Shown here one piece after another: positions 16,013-25,025 of a DNA stretch of 54,058 nucleotides. Every line of letters starts with the position of its first letter. Within the stretch, counting starts at the first letter, position 1. Made by a program: the position numbers and the translations under genes. Origin of the DNA: DATLYF01 sp035575095 (GTDB lineage Bacteria > Pseudomonadota > Gammaproteobacteria > Competibacterales > Competibacteraceae); assembly GCA_035575095.1 (NCBI GenBank), contig DATLYF010000009.1, positions 1 through 54,058 on the forward strand, written 5' to 3'. The notes under the pieces are model-generated. The model did not search any database. It was not told the origin of the DNA and saw only the letters and a list, made by a program, of their open reading frames with translations.

Positions 16013-16924
16013 TTACTGTCCGAGCGGCGACTTGGGCTTGACGCGGGCACGCAGATCGATCCAGGCATCGAGGATGCCGATGAGGCTGAGCAGCAGCAGC
16101 ATCTGCGGCAGGGCCAGGGACAACAGTACGTACAGCGCCACCAGCCAGCCCTTGGACAGACCGGCTAGCCCCACCAGACCGTGCAACAGGGCCAGCCCCT
16201 GGAACACGAACAAAAGACCCAGCAGCAGGGCCAGATTGACCAGCCATATCTGCCCCAGGACACCGGCCAGGACGATGCTCGTGGCCGCGGCCAGGGCCAG
16301 GGTACGTCCCAGGCGCAGGCCATGGAACTCCTGGCGGAAGCCGTCGGGGTTGTACAGCCGCGCCTGCCAGGCCCGCCCCAGCAGCAGTCCGCAATAGACC
16401 ACGGCCAGTTGCAGGACTACGGTAAGACCGGTGAGGAACGGCGCCTGGTAACGTATCCACTGGTCCACCAGAGCCTCGTCCACCTGCAGCCCGGCCTCCT
16501 GGAACAGAGGCTTGAACTGCCCCAGCAGTTCCACCCAGCGGGCTGCCGGATCGCCCAACCACGCATAGGTCAGCAGCAGCGCCAGCAGCCCCAGGGCGAC
16601 ACCGGTCAGCAGGGCCAGCGGCAGCGACACCGTGGTACGCAGCACGCCGGCCAACAGCCACACCGGCAACCAGTACAGCAGCCCTAGGGACAGGGCCAGC
16701 AGCGGCGCCGCTTGGCCGAACAGGGGCAGGGCCAAGACGCACAGTCCGGCAGCGGCCAGCAGCATCAGCAAGGCTCCCTCGCCCATGCCGCGGCGCAGGG
16801 TGGCGAGCGCCACCACGGCATTGCCGATGACACTGCTGAACGGCGGCAACAGCCAGGCGCTGACCGCCGTCACCAAAGCCGCCTGCAGGCGGCCGCGCAT
16901 GACGAAGGAGGCCAGAGCCGACAT
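16013..16924 (-). CDS. DUF2232 (YybS-like) membrane protein
   Basis: This 303-residue polytopic membrane protein has about eight hydrophobic segments. It sits between rpsR and rplI, the usual place of the DUF2232 family in many gammaproteobacteria and other phyla. The hydrophobic N-terminus contains FVMRGRLQAALVTAVSAWLLPP, and basic residues lie at the C-terminus (DLRARVKPKSPLGQ). No catalytic motif is evident. Its biochemical role is unknown; the conserved place in a ribosomal operon suggests a membrane-linked role at translation sites, but that is inference. Confidence 0.75.
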   Translation of the reverse strand: MSALASFVMRGRLQAALVTAVSAWLLPPFSSVIGNAVVALATLRRGMGEGALLMLLAAAGLCVLALPLFGQAAPLLALSLGLLYWLPVWLLAGVLRTTVSLPLALLTGVALGLLALLLTYAWLGDPAARWVELLGQFKPLFQEAGLQVDEALVDQWIRYQAPFLTGLTVVLQLAVVYCGLLLGRAWQARLYNPDGFRQEFHGLRLGRTLALAAATSIVLAGVLGQIWLVNLALLLGLLFVFQGLALLHGLVGLAGLSKGWLVALYVLLSLALPQMLLLLSLIGILDAWIDLRARVKPKSPLGQ

Positions 16925-16961
16925 GGTGTCGCCGTTATCGGGTCGCTCGCCGCGCCGCGAC

Positions 16962-17186
16962 TCAGTGGCGGTCGCAATAGGGCAACAGGGCCAGGTAGCG
17001 GGCGCGCTTGATGGCAGTGGCCAGCTGGCGCTGATAGCGGGCCTTGGTGCCGGTGATACGGCTCGGCACGATCTTGCCGGTCTCGGTGATATAGGCCTTG
17101 AGGGTGTTGATGTCCTTGTAGTCGATCTCCTTCACCCCCTCGGCGGTGAAGCGGCAGTACTTCTTACGACGGAAAAAGCGGGACAT
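16962..17186 (-). CDS. rpsR: 30S ribosomal protein S18
   Basis: The product has 74 residues with the typical RFFRRKKYCRF start, IDYKDINTLKAYITETGKI and a C-terminal KRARYLALLPYCD. S18 pairs with S6 on the small subunit platform. It follows priB by 12 bases, the standard order, and is read with rpsF. Confidence 0.98.
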   Translation of the reverse strand: MSRFFRRKKYCRFTAEGVKEIDYKDINTLKAYITETGKIVPSRITGTKARYQRQLATAIKRARYLALLPYCDRH

Positions 17187-17198
17187 GGTGGGTATCCT

Positions 17199-17528
17199 CT
17201 ATTCGCTATGGGTAGCCAATGACTCGATGCACGCGGCGTGCAGCACCAGACGATCCTGCCCCTGACGGTGATCGGCACGGGTCAGAAAGCCCTGCACCCG
17301 CACCTGGGCGCCGATGCCGATCCCCTGCAACTGCTGCTGCAGGAGCTCGCCGCAGACCAGCACCTCGATGCGGCAGTGAGCCTCGCGGGGAATGCCCGCC
17401 TCGACCTGCCGAGAGCGATGTTCCAGCAGCAGCCGGGTGATGGGCAGTCCGGCCGGGTTGTAGCGGGTCTCGGCACGGTTCAGCACCTGCCCGCTCAACA
17501 CCAGGTGGTTGTCGGCGGTGGGGATCAT
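17199..17528 (-). CDS. priB: Primosomal replication protein N (PriB)
   Basis: The product is a 109-residue single-stranded-DNA-binding OB-fold protein that helps PriA reload the replisome at stalled forks. It begins NHLVLSGQVLNRAETRYNPAG and continues LPITRLLLEHRS, as in PriB of beta- and gammaproteobacteria. It lies between rpsF (15 bases) and rpsR (12 bases). Having PriB together with dnaB in the same cluster keeps restart and helicase genes linked. Confidence 0.9.
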   Translation of the reverse strand: MIPTADNHLVLSGQVLNRAETRYNPAGLPITRLLLEHRSRQVEAGIPREAHCRIEVLVCGELLQQQLQGIGIGAQVRVQGFLTRADHRQGQDRLVLHAACIESLATHSE

Positions 17529-17543
17529 CGGGCTGCTGAGGAC

Positions 17544-17927
17544 TCACTCCTCCTCGCCGTCGCCCTCGCTCTCGTGCTGGGCGCGCTCGCTGCGGCCTTC
17601 ACGCTCGTCGCGGGACTTGACCAGCGGCGAAGGCTCGGTCACCGGGCCGTCGCGATGGATGATCAGGTTGCGCAGCACCGCATCGTTGAAGCGGAAGGCG
17701 CTGGCGAGCTCGTCGACTACCGCCTGGCTGCACTCGATGTTCATCAGCACGTAATGGGCCTTGTGCACCTTCTGGATGGGATAGGCCAGCTGCCGCCGCC
17801 CCCAGTCTTCCAGGCGATGGATATGCCCGCCGTCGTCCTCGATCAAGGCGCGGTAGCGCTCGATCATGGCCGGCACCTGCTCGCTCTGGTCAGGGTGGAC
17901 CAGAAACACGATCTCGTAGTGACGCAT
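17544..17927 (-). CDS. rpsF: 30S ribosomal protein S6
   Basis: The 127-residue protein begins MRHYEIVFLVHPDQSEQV. It contains RLEDWGRRQLAYPI and NIECSQAVVDELASAFRFNDAVLRNLIIH. The acidic tail EGDGEEE is typical of gammaproteobacterial S6, where it can be glutamylated. ATG 17927 is chosen by family N-terminus; AAGGAG lies 12 bases upstream, rather far. It is the first gene of the rpsF operon and has a good promoter at 18025-18053. Confidence 0.97.
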   Translation of the reverse strand: MRHYEIVFLVHPDQSEQVPAMIERYRALIEDDGGHIHRLEDWGRRQLAYPIQKVHKAHYVLMNIECSQAVVDELASAFRFNDAVLRNLIIHRDGPVTEPSPLVKSRDEREGRSERAQHESEGDGEEE

Positions 17928-17939
17928 TAACGCTCGATG

Positions 17940-18000
17940 CTCCTTACGGATGTGGATGACACAGCCTCCCCTGGATGGGTGAGGCAAGGAGTGAAGCGGC
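17940..18000 (-). promoter_or_regulatory. Possible S6:S18-responsive leader structure
   Basis: The roughly 91-nt rpsF leader contains a stem GCCTC...GAGGC with an inner CCC/GGG extension (17964-17985) just before AAGGAG. Many bacteria have an rpsF leader bound by the S6:S18 complex for autoregulation. I cannot confirm that this hairpin fits that consensus. Confidence 0.3.
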
Positions 18001-18024
18001 CCGCTCGGGTCGCGAAAACGCGTG

Positions 18025-18053
18025 ATTGTAGGGGTAAAAGCAGAGCAAGGCAA
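18025..18053 (-). promoter_or_regulatory. rpsF operon promoter
   Basis: On the minus strand TTGCCT (18053-18048) is separated by exactly 17 bases from TACAAT (18030-18025), a near-consensus -10. Transcription would start near 18018, giving a leader of about 91 nt before rpsF. Confidence 0.65.
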
Positions 18054-18079
18054 CGCCGCGGTGGCGTCGCCCGCGCCTG

Positions 18080-18889
18080 TCACATGGCGCGCACGATGGC
18101 TTCCCAGTCCACCTCGACTAGGGTGCAGTCCACCAGGGTGCGCAGCTCCACTGGCCAGCGCTCGCGCTCGCGCGCTGCCATCTGCTCGTAGTAGCGGCGC
18201 AGGCTGGTAGCGAGATTGGCCTCGCTCCAGCCGGCCGCGGCATAGCGCTTGAGGTGGTCGATATAGGGGCGGTTGAAGGTGCGCAAATGCCCCAGGATGG
18301 CCCAACTGGCGCTGTCCATAGCGCTCTCCGTAACCGACTTCAGCCCACCGCGGGAACGCTGCTGTTCCTCCTCCCACCAGCGGGCGATCACCCCGTGCAC
18401 ACTGGCAAGCTGCGCATGCCGCTCCAGTTCTGCGCTGTCGATGGCCTGGGGCTGTTGGGGACGCAGCGGTTCGCTGACCGGCTTGTGCTGGGCCGGGTCG
18501 ATACGGGCAGGCGCCAATTGTCGGGGTGGCGCCGGCTGCCGAGAAGCCGCAGGTACAACTCCGGATGTTGCGGCCGGCGTCACGGCAGGCGCAGGCGGTA
18601 CCGACTCATCGCTCTGCCCGGGCAGCAGCTTGTAGAGCTGGGCGATCTCGCTGGCGCGTTCCTTGGATACTTTCACGGCGCGGTCGCGATAGCCGCTGAT
18701 CAGGGACATGGCCCAGTGGAAACGCACCGGATCGAAAAGTTGGCGAAAATCGTTCAGCGACAAGAGGGGCAGATGATCGTAGTAGAGCCCCACGTAGATT
18801 CTGGCCATGGACTTGCCCATGGGGCTGAAGCGGCCCTCGCCCTTGCACCATTGGTAAACCGCTTCTTCATTGCGCTGCGGCTCGTTCAC
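18080..18889 (-). CDS. Unknown two-domain protein with Pro/Ala linker
   Basis: I do not recognise this 269-residue product. The N-terminal half (about 1-90) is helical with KGEGRFSPMGKSMARIYVGLYYDHLPLLSLNDFRQLFDPVRFHWA. A Pro/Ala-rich linker (about 95-150) follows. The C-terminal half (about 155-269) is rich in Trp and Arg, with IARWWEEEQQRSRGG and YAAAGWSEANLATSLRRYYEQM. No signal peptide or membrane helix is seen. The GTG start at 18889 has GAGGA at good spacing. It lies between rlmB and rpsF, with AT-rich DNA upstream. The stop is about 30 bases from the rpsF promoter. Confidence 0.6.
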   Translation of the reverse strand: MNEPQRNEEAVYQWCKGEGRFSPMGKSMARIYVGLYYDHLPLLSLNDFRQLFDPVRFHWAMSLISGYRDRAVKVSKERASEIAQLYKLLPGQSDESVPPAPAVTPAATSGVVPAASRQPAPPRQLAPARIDPAQHKPVSEPLRPQQPQAIDSAELERHAQLASVHGVIARWWEEEQQRSRGGLKSVTESAMDSASWAILGHLRTFNRPYIDHLKRYAAAGWSEANLATSLRRYYEQMAARERERWPVELRTLVDCTLVEVDWEAIVRAM

Positions 18890-18969
18890 GGAAGCAGTCC
18901 TCGAAAGGTCCTGTTATTTATATTTGGAGTGCCTCTTTCCTGGAGCACCCTCCTGCACTCAACCGATGA

Positions 18970-19725
18970 TCATAGCGCATTCCGCTGGCGCACGGCCTCG
19001 AACAGCAGGATGCCGGTGGCCACCGAGACGTTCAAGCTCTCCACCTTGCCCAGCATGGGGATATGCACCAACTGATCGCAGTGCTCGCGGGTCAACCGCC
19101 GCAGCCCCTTGTCCTCGGCCCCCAGCACGATGGCCAACGGCCCGCGCAGATCGGCCTGATAGAGGCTGTGCTCGGCCTCACCGGCGGCGCCGATGACCCA
19201 CAGGCCGCTATCGCGCAGCCAGCGCAGGGTACGCGCCAGGTTGGTGACCTGCACGAACGGCACACTCTCGGCGGCACCGCAAGCCACCTTGCGCGCCGTC
19301 GGGGTGAGGCCGACGGCGCGGTCGCCGGGGGCGATCACCGCGCATACCCCGGCGGCATCGGCCGAACGCAGGCAGGCCCCCAAATTGTGCGGGTCCTGCA
19401 CCCCGTCCAGCACCAGCACCAGCGGATTCGCCCCGGCCGCGGCGAGGATCTCGGGCAGCTCACGCTCGGCGCGGGGACGGGCCAGGGCCTGGGCGGCCTG
19501 GCGCGCCACCACTCCTTGGTGGCGCCCGTCCGGGCAGAGCCGGTCCAGAACCTCACGCGGGCGGAACTCCACTGTCACTCCGGCGCGCTCGGCCTGCTCC
19601 AGCAGAGCCCGCATGCGCGGGTCACGGCGATTCGTCTCCACCCACAGACTGCGCAGGCTGTGCGGTTCGTACTTGAGAGCGGCCTGCACCGCATGCAGGC
19701 CGTAGATGATCTCATCGTCTGCCAT
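18970..19725 (-). CDS. rlmB: 23S rRNA (guanosine-2251-2'-O)-methyltransferase
   Basis: The 251-residue SPOUT enzyme methylates G2251 in the P-loop of 23S rRNA. An N-terminal RNA-binding domain (IIYGLHAVQAAL) is followed by knot motifs: VLVLDGVQDPHNLGACLRSADAAG (about 115), VLGAEDKGLRR (about 200) and IPMLGKVESLNVSVATGILLFE. ATG 19725 has GAGAGGAG upstream and overlaps the end of rnr by 14 bases, so the two are translationally coupled. The rnr-rlmB order is that of E. coli. Confidence 0.95.
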   Translation of the reverse strand: MADDEIIYGLHAVQAALKYEPHSLRSLWVETNRRDPRMRALLEQAERAGVTVEFRPREVLDRLCPDGRHQGVVARQAAQALARPRAERELPEILAAAGANPLVLVLDGVQDPHNLGACLRSADAAGVCAVIAPGDRAVGLTPTARKVACGAAESVPFVQVTNLARTLRWLRDSGLWVIGAAGEAEHSLYQADLRGPLAIVLGAEDKGLRRLTREHCDQLVHIPMLGKVESLNVSVATGILLFEAVRQRNAL

Positions 19726-21961
19726 CGCGCTCCTCTCGGCGCCGTCTGGGACCACGCCGCGCGCTGCCGGCGCGGGGTTCCGCCAGTTCGAAATCGATCT
19801 TGCGCTCGTCCAGGCCGACCCGCACCACCCGCACCCGCAGCAGGTCGCCGAGGCGATAGACGCGGCCGCTGCGCTCGCCATGCAGACGGTGCCCAACCGG
19901 ATCGAAATGATAGTAGTCATTGGGCAAGGCGGTCACGTGCACCAACCCCTCCACGAACACCTCGCGCAGTTCCACGAACAGGCCGAAGGCGGTCACGGCG
20001 CTGACGATGCCATCGTATTCCTCCCCCACCTTGTCCAGCATAAACTCGCACTTGAGCCACTCCACGGCGTCGCGGGTGGCCTCGTCGGCGCGCCGCTCAG
20101 TCATCGAGCAATGTTCGCCCAGGGTCTGCATGAGGGCGTGATTGTACGGGAAATCCTTGGGCTTGCCGCCGCGCAGCAGATGACGAATGGCGCGGTGCAC
20201 CAGCAGGTCCGGGTAGCGACGGATGGGCGAGGTGAAATGGGCATAGGCTTCCAAGGCCAGCCCAAAGTGGCCAACGTTGGCGGGGCTGTAGACCGCCTGG
20301 GCCAGGGAGCGCAGCATCACTGTCTGGATCAGGTGCAGGTCGGGACGCCCCTGGGCGCGCTCCAGAGTCATGGCATAATCCTTGGCCGAGGGCTGGTCGC
20401 CGCCGCCCAGTCCGAGACCCAGCTCACCGAGAAAGGTGCGCAGGTTCTCCAGCTTCTCAGTGGTAGGGCCCTCGTGGACCCGGTACAGGGTTGGCATGCG
20501 GTGGCACTCCAGGAAGCGGGCGGCGGCCACGTTGGCGGCGATCATGCACTCCTCGATCAGCTTGTGCGCATCGTTGCGCTCGCTCGGCAGGATGCGCTCG
20601 ATCTTGCGCTCGGGATCGTACTCGATGATGGTCTCCTGGGTCTCGAAGTCGATGGCACCGCGCTCCTCGCGCGCCCGCCGCAGCACCTGGTAGAGCGCGT
20701 GCAAGTTCTCCAAATGCGGCACCAGCCCAGCGTACTCGGCACGCAGCCGCTCGTCGCGTTCCACCAGTATGGCTGCCACAGCATCGTAGGTGAGCCGCGC
20801 ATGCGAACGCATCACTGCCTCGAAGAAGCGCGAGCGGACGGCGCGCCCCTGCTGATTGATGAGTATCTCGCAGGCCAGACACAGCCGGTCGACCTGGGGA
20901 TTGAGGGAGCACAGGCCGTTGGACAGAGCCTCGGGCAGCATGGGGATGACACGGTCAGGGAAATACACCGAGTTGCCGCGCTTTTCCGCCTCCTGGTCCA
21001 GGGCGCTGCCGGGCTGCACGTAGTGGGAGACATCGGCGATGGCTACGATTAGGCGGAAGTTGTTGCCGCGCCGCTCGCAGTACACGGCATCATCGAAGTC
21101 GCGGGCGGTGATGCCGTCGATGGTCACCAGCGGCAGGTCACGCAGATCCAGCCGCCCCTGCTTGGCACTCTCCGCTACCTCCTCGCCGTAGGCGGCAGCC
21201 TCCTCCAGGACCGCTTCCGGCCATTCGACGGGGATATCGTAGGAGACGATGGCGATCTCCACCTCCATGCCCGGCGCCATGTGGTCACCCAGCACCTCCT
21301 TGATACGGCCGATGGGCTGACGGTAGGAGGTGGGCTGCTCGAGAATCTCCACTACCACGATCTGACCGTGCTGCGCCCCGCCCTGTTGCTCTGGCGGGAT
21401 GACGATGTCCTGGCTGATGCGCCGGTTGTCCGGATCGACGAAGCCGACGCCACGCTCGCAGAAGAAGCGTCCCACCACTCGCTGGGTGTTGCGCTCCAAC
21501 ACTTCCACCAAGGCCCCTTCGCGGCGGCCGCGATAATCGACGCCAGCGACCCGCATCACCACCCGGTCGCCATGCATGAGCGCGCGCATCTCCCGCGGCG
21601 AGATGAACAGATGGTCGCTGCCGTCGTCCGGCACCAGGAAGCCGTAGCCTTCCGGATGGCCCACCACCCGGCCGCGGATCAGGTCCATCTTGCGCATCAC
21701 GCCATAGCCTTCGCGGCGATTGCGGATGAGCTGACCCTCGCGCTCCATGGCGTTGAGGCGGCGGCGCAGCGCCTCCTGCTCCCACTCGTCGCGCAGTTCC
21801 CACTCCTCGCACAGTGCCTGCCAGGTCAGCGGCATGCCGCGGCCCTCCAGGTACTGAACGATGAACTCGCGACTGGGGATGGCGCGGCCGTATCTGGCCT
21901 TCTCCGTGGCATAGTGCGGATCGAGGCGGCGCCAGTCCGGGCCGTACTTGTTCTTCTTCAT
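19712..21961 (-). CDS. rnr: Ribonuclease R
   Basis: The 749-residue 3'-to-5' exoribonuclease degrades structured RNA. Visible domains are an N-terminal helix-turn-helix region, two cold-shock/OB domains (GYGFLVPDDGSDHLFI near 95), and the RNB catalytic domain. The active-site cluster reads TIDGITARDFDDAVYCE and VAIADVSHYVQPGS. A C-terminal S1 domain (FVEGLVHVTALPNDYY) and a basic tail RRGPRRRREERDGRR follow. I chose ATG 21961 (MKKNKYGPDW) with TTTTGGAG before it; the open frame upstream runs through the tRNA gene and is not real. Confidence 0.95.
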   Translation of the reverse strand: MKKNKYGPDWRRLDPHYATEKARYGRAIPSREFIVQYLEGRGMPLTWQALCEEWELRDEWEQEALRRRLNAMEREGQLIRNRREGYGVMRKMDLIRGRVVGHPEGYGFLVPDDGSDHLFISPREMRALMHGDRVVMRVAGVDYRGRREGALVEVLERNTQRVVGRFFCERGVGFVDPDNRRISQDIVIPPEQQGGAQHGQIVVVEILEQPTSYRQPIGRIKEVLGDHMAPGMEVEIAIVSYDIPVEWPEAVLEEAAAYGEEVAESAKQGRLDLRDLPLVTIDGITARDFDDAVYCERRGNNFRLIVAIADVSHYVQPGSALDQEAEKRGNSVYFPDRVIPMLPEALSNGLCSLNPQVDRLCLACEILINQQGRAVRSRFFEAVMRSHARLTYDAVAAILVERDERLRAEYAGLVPHLENLHALYQVLRRAREERGAIDFETQETIIEYDPERKIERILPSERNDAHKLIEECMIAANVAAARFLECHRMPTLYRVHEGPTTEKLENLRTFLGELGLGLGGGDQPSAKDYAMTLERAQGRPDLHLIQTVMLRSLAQAVYSPANVGHFGLALEAYAHFTSPIRRYPDLLVHRAIRHLLRGGKPKDFPYNHALMQTLGEHCSMTERRADEATRDAVEWLKCEFMLDKVGEEYDGIVSAVTAFGLFVELREVFVEGLVHVTALPNDYYHFDPVGHRLHGERSGRVYRLGDLLRVRVVRVGLDERKIDFELAEPRAGSARRGPRRRREERDGRR

Positions 21962-22002
21962 ACTGTATGCTCCAAAAGTCTCAGTGTCATGGAAGGGCGC
22001 TG

Positions 22003-22031
22003 TTGACAGCCCTAGACCATATCCGTATAGT
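22003..22031 (+). promoter_or_regulatory. Near-consensus promoter of the tRNA-Leu genes
   Basis: TTGACA (22003-22008) and TATAGT (22026-22031) are spaced by 17 bases: six of six and five of six consensus matches. Transcription would start near 22038, about 40 bases before the first tRNA-Leu. Confidence 0.85.
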
Positions 22032-22079
22032 TCGCAGCCGTTGCCGCTGCTTGCGCGGCGATGGCAAAGAGATGGTGCC

Positions 22080-22164
<85 letters not shown>

Positions 22165-22179
22165 AGTCTCGATGAAAAC

Positions 22180-22199
22180 ACCCCGCAAGGGGTTTTTTT
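22180..22199 (+). terminator. Terminator after tRNA-Leu copy 1
   Basis: CCCC-GCAA-GGGG followed by seven Ts forms a short intrinsic terminator 16 bases after the tRNA. The stem is only four pairs with a stable GNRA-type loop, so read-through to copy 2 is possible. Confidence 0.75.
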
Positions 22200-22254
22200 A
22201 TCGTCCGACCCCATCACCCTGTCTTTGCAGCAGCGACCGATCGAGACGCGTGCC

Positions 22255-22339
<85 letters not shown>

Positions 22340-22372
22340 GCTCTCGATTCCGCTCAGTCGATCCGTGAAATG

Positions 22373-22392
22373 GCCCCATCAGGGGCTTTTTT
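22373..22392 (+). terminator. Terminator after tRNA-Leu copy 2
   Basis: A five-base stem GCCCC/GGGGC with loop ATCA is followed by six Ts. It ends the tRNA unit before the convergent purA. Confidence 0.8.
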
Positions 22393-22441
22393 ATTGCCCG
22401 CATTCCGGGCCGACCCCGAGCCAGGGCCGGCCCTGCTCCGC

Positions 22442-23740
22442 TCAGGCGAAGGGATCGCGCAGCACGATAGTCTCCTCCCGGTCGGGACCAGTGGAGATGA
22501 TGTCGATCGGCGCCTCCACCACTTCCTCGAGCCGCTTCAGGTAGCTGCGCGCGTTGGCCGGCAACTCCTCCAGCCGGCGCAGGCCAACGGTCGATTCCTT
22601 CCAGCCCGGCATCTCCTCATACACCGGCTCGCAGGCCTCGAACGCCTCGGCCCCCAGCGGCGGGGTCTCCAGCAGCTGCCCTTGGTAGCGGTAGCCGACG
22701 CACAGCTTCACCGATTCCAGCCCATCCAGCACGTCCAGCTTGGTCACGCACAAACCGCTGATACTGTTGTTCTGGATGGCGCGGCGCAGCACTACGGCGT
22801 CGAACCAGCCACAGCGGCGCGGCCGCCCGGTGACCGAGCCGAACTCGCGGCCGACCTGGGCGATGTGGGCGCCCAGGTCGTCGTGCAGCTCGGTGGGGAA
22901 CGGTCCGGAGCCGACGCGAGTAGTGTAGGCCTTGGTGATGCCCAGCACGTAGTCCAGGTAGCGCGGGCCGACACCGGTGCCGGTGGCGGCACCGCCGGCG
23001 GTCGTGTTGGAGGAGGTGACGTAGGGATAGGTGCCCTGATCGATGTCGAGCAGCGTGCCCTGGGCACCCTCGAACATGATGTTGCCACCATCGCGCTGGA
23101 TCTGGAACAACAGCGTGGTGACGTCGGCCACCAAGGGCTTGAGGATCTCAGCGCGGGCCAGGGTCTCATCCAGCACCTGGCTGTAGTCCACCGTTTCAGC
23201 CCGGTAGTAATGCTGCAGGGTGAAGTTGTGCAACTCCAGCACCTCGCGCAACTTGGCGGCGAAACGCTCCGGATGGAACAGGTCGCCCAGGCGCACGGCG
23301 CGACGGGCGACCTTGTCTTCGTAAGCCGGGCCGATGCCGCGCCCGGTGGTGCCGATGGCCTTGGCACCGCGCGCGCGCTCTCGGGCCTGGTCCAGCGCCA
23401 CGTGGTAAGGCAGGATCAACGGGCAAGCCTCGCTGATGCGCAGCCGTGCGCGCACGTCCACACCACGGCTCTCCAGCTCGCCGATCTCGGTGAGCAAGGC
23501 CTCCGGCGACAGTACCACGCCGTTGCCGATCAGGCATAGCACGCCTTCGCGCAGGATGCCCGAGGGGATCAGGCGCAGGATGGTCTTCTGGCCGTCGATC
23601 ACCAGCGTATGGCCAGCATTGTGCCCGCCCTGGAAGCGCACCACCGCTGCCGCCCGCTCGGTAAGCAGATCGACGATCTTGCCCTTGCCCTCATCACCCC
23701 ACTGGGTGCCGATCACCACTACGTTCTTGCCCATCTTCAC
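22442..23740 (-). CDS. purA: Adenylosuccinate synthetase
   Basis: The 432-residue enzyme joins IMP and aspartate using GTP in AMP synthesis. The N-terminal GTP/IMP loop GTQWGDEGKGKIVDLL is present, with FQGGHNAGHT and the catalytic region GRGIGPAYEDKVARRAVR. FEGAQGTLLDIDQGTYP and TGRPRRCGWFDAV also match PurA. It follows hisZ by 17 bases, so they are cotranscribed. Confidence 0.98.
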   Translation of the reverse strand: MKMGKNVVVIGTQWGDEGKGKIVDLLTERAAAVVRFQGGHNAGHTLVIDGQKTILRLIPSGILREGVLCLIGNGVVLSPEALLTEIGELESRGVDVRARLRISEACPLILPYHVALDQARERARGAKAIGTTGRGIGPAYEDKVARRAVRLGDLFHPERFAAKLREVLELHNFTLQHYYRAETVDYSQVLDETLARAEILKPLVADVTTLLFQIQRDGGNIMFEGAQGTLLDIDQGTYPYVTSSNTTAGGAATGTGVGPRYLDYVLGITKAYTTRVGSGPFPTELHDDLGAHIAQVGREFGSVTGRPRRCGWFDAVVLRRAIQNNSISGLCVTKLDVLDGLESVKLCVGYRYQGQLLETPPLGAEAFEACEPVYEEMPGWKESTVGLRRLEELPANARSYLKRLEEVVEAPIDIISTGPDREETIVLRDPFA

Positions 23741-23757
23741 AATCCACTACGGTCAGG

Positions 23758-24981
23758 TTACTCGGAAACCTCAGCAGCTGCGCTCGGTGCAACCAGCGGC
23801 CGTACCGTCCAGCCCTCCTCGCCCAATTGCAGGATGCGGTCGCAGCCCAGCGCCCGCGGCTCCACTTCCAGGCCCGGCAGGGCGCGGATGACCCGCTCGC
23901 GGCGCTGGCGTAGTTCGGCCACCAACGCCTCCAAGGCCGGATCGTCGGCGCGCGGAGCGTAGATGGCGCCGCGCGGCCGTGGCTCCAAGGCCGTGGCGCC
24001 GGCGGTCAGCAGCGCGCGCAGATCGGTACTGAAGCCGGTGGCCGGGCGGGCATAGCCAAAGGCGCGGCCGATGTCGTCGTAACGCCCGCCCTTGGCGATG
24101 GCCTGGCCCACACCGGGCACATAGGCCGCGAACACCACCCCGGTGTGGTAGCGATAGCCGCGCAGTTCGGCCAGATCGAAATTGATCGGCAGTCCGGGCC
24201 AGTGATGTTCCACGGCCGCCGCCAGTTGGTGCAGGTTCTCCAGCGCGGCGAGCACTTCCTCCGGAGCGTCGGCCAGTTCACACTCGGCCTGCTCCAGCAC
24301 CTCGGCGCCGCCGTTGAGCTCGGCCAGGGCCAGCAGCCGCCGTGCTTCGTCGTCGGCCAGCCGGTATCCGGCCAGCAGACTGCGGATCTCGGGTACCGCC
24401 TTGCGCTGCAGAGCATCGAACAGGGTGTCCTCCTGGCGTGGGGTCAGGCCAGCCTGGCGCACCAGGCCGCGGAACACCGCCACATGCCCCAGATCGAGGT
24501 GCACGTCGCGCACCCCGGCCAGCGCCAGGGTTTCCAGCATCAGGCAGAGCACTTCCAGGTCGCTCTCGTAGCCACTGTGCCCATACAGCTCGGCGCCTAC
24601 CTGCAACGGGCTGCGCGAACCGCCCAGGCCGTCGCTGCGCGTGCGCAGCACGGTGCCGATATAGCACAGCCGGCTAGGCAACTCGCGCGGCATGTGATGG
24701 GCGTCGATTCGGGTCACCTGCGGCGTCATATCGGCACGCACCCCCATCAGCCGTCCGCTCACCTGGTCGGTCAACTTGAAGGTATGCAGTTCCAGATCGT
24801 TGCCGGTGCCCACCAGCAGCGCGTCGAGGAACTCGACGAAGGGCGGGATCACCAGCTCGTAGCCCCAGACATCGTAGAGATCCAGCAGGTCGCGGCGCAG
24901 CGACTCCAGCCGCCAGGCGGTAGGCGGCAAGATCTCCTCGATGCCCTCGGGCAACAGCCAGTATCCGTCTTCAATGCTCAT
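23758..24981 (-). CDS. hisZ: ATP phosphoribosyltransferase regulatory subunit
   Basis: The protein has 407 residues. It is a catalytically inactive histidyl-tRNA-synthetase paralogue that forms a complex with short-form HisG and carries its histidine feedback inhibition. It begins WLLPEGIEEILPPTAWRLESLRRDLLDL. Motifs include MGVRADMTPQVTRIDAHH (class II motif 2-like) and IAKGGRYDDIGRAFGYARPATGFSTDLRAL near 285. It lies in the hflKC-purA interval, where hisZ occurs in many non-enteric gammaproteobacteria. No hisG is in the window. Confidence 0.93.
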   Translation of the reverse strand: MSIEDGYWLLPEGIEEILPPTAWRLESLRRDLLDLYDVWGYELVIPPFVEFLDALLVGTGNDLELHTFKLTDQVSGRLMGVRADMTPQVTRIDAHHMPRELPSRLCYIGTVLRTRSDGLGGSRSPLQVGAELYGHSGYESDLEVLCLMLETLALAGVRDVHLDLGHVAVFRGLVRQAGLTPRQEDTLFDALQRKAVPEIRSLLAGYRLADDEARRLLALAELNGGAEVLEQAECELADAPEEVLAALENLHQLAAAVEHHWPGLPINFDLAELRGYRYHTGVVFAAYVPGVGQAIAKGGRYDDIGRAFGYARPATGFSTDLRALLTAGATALEPRPRGAIYAPRADDPALEALVAELRQRRERVIRALPGLEVEPRALGCDRILQLGEEGWTVRPLVAPSAAAEVSE

Positions 24982-25025
24982 CGTGGTCGTGTCCGCACAA
25001 CATGGAAAGAGGCCGGCCGCGCCGT

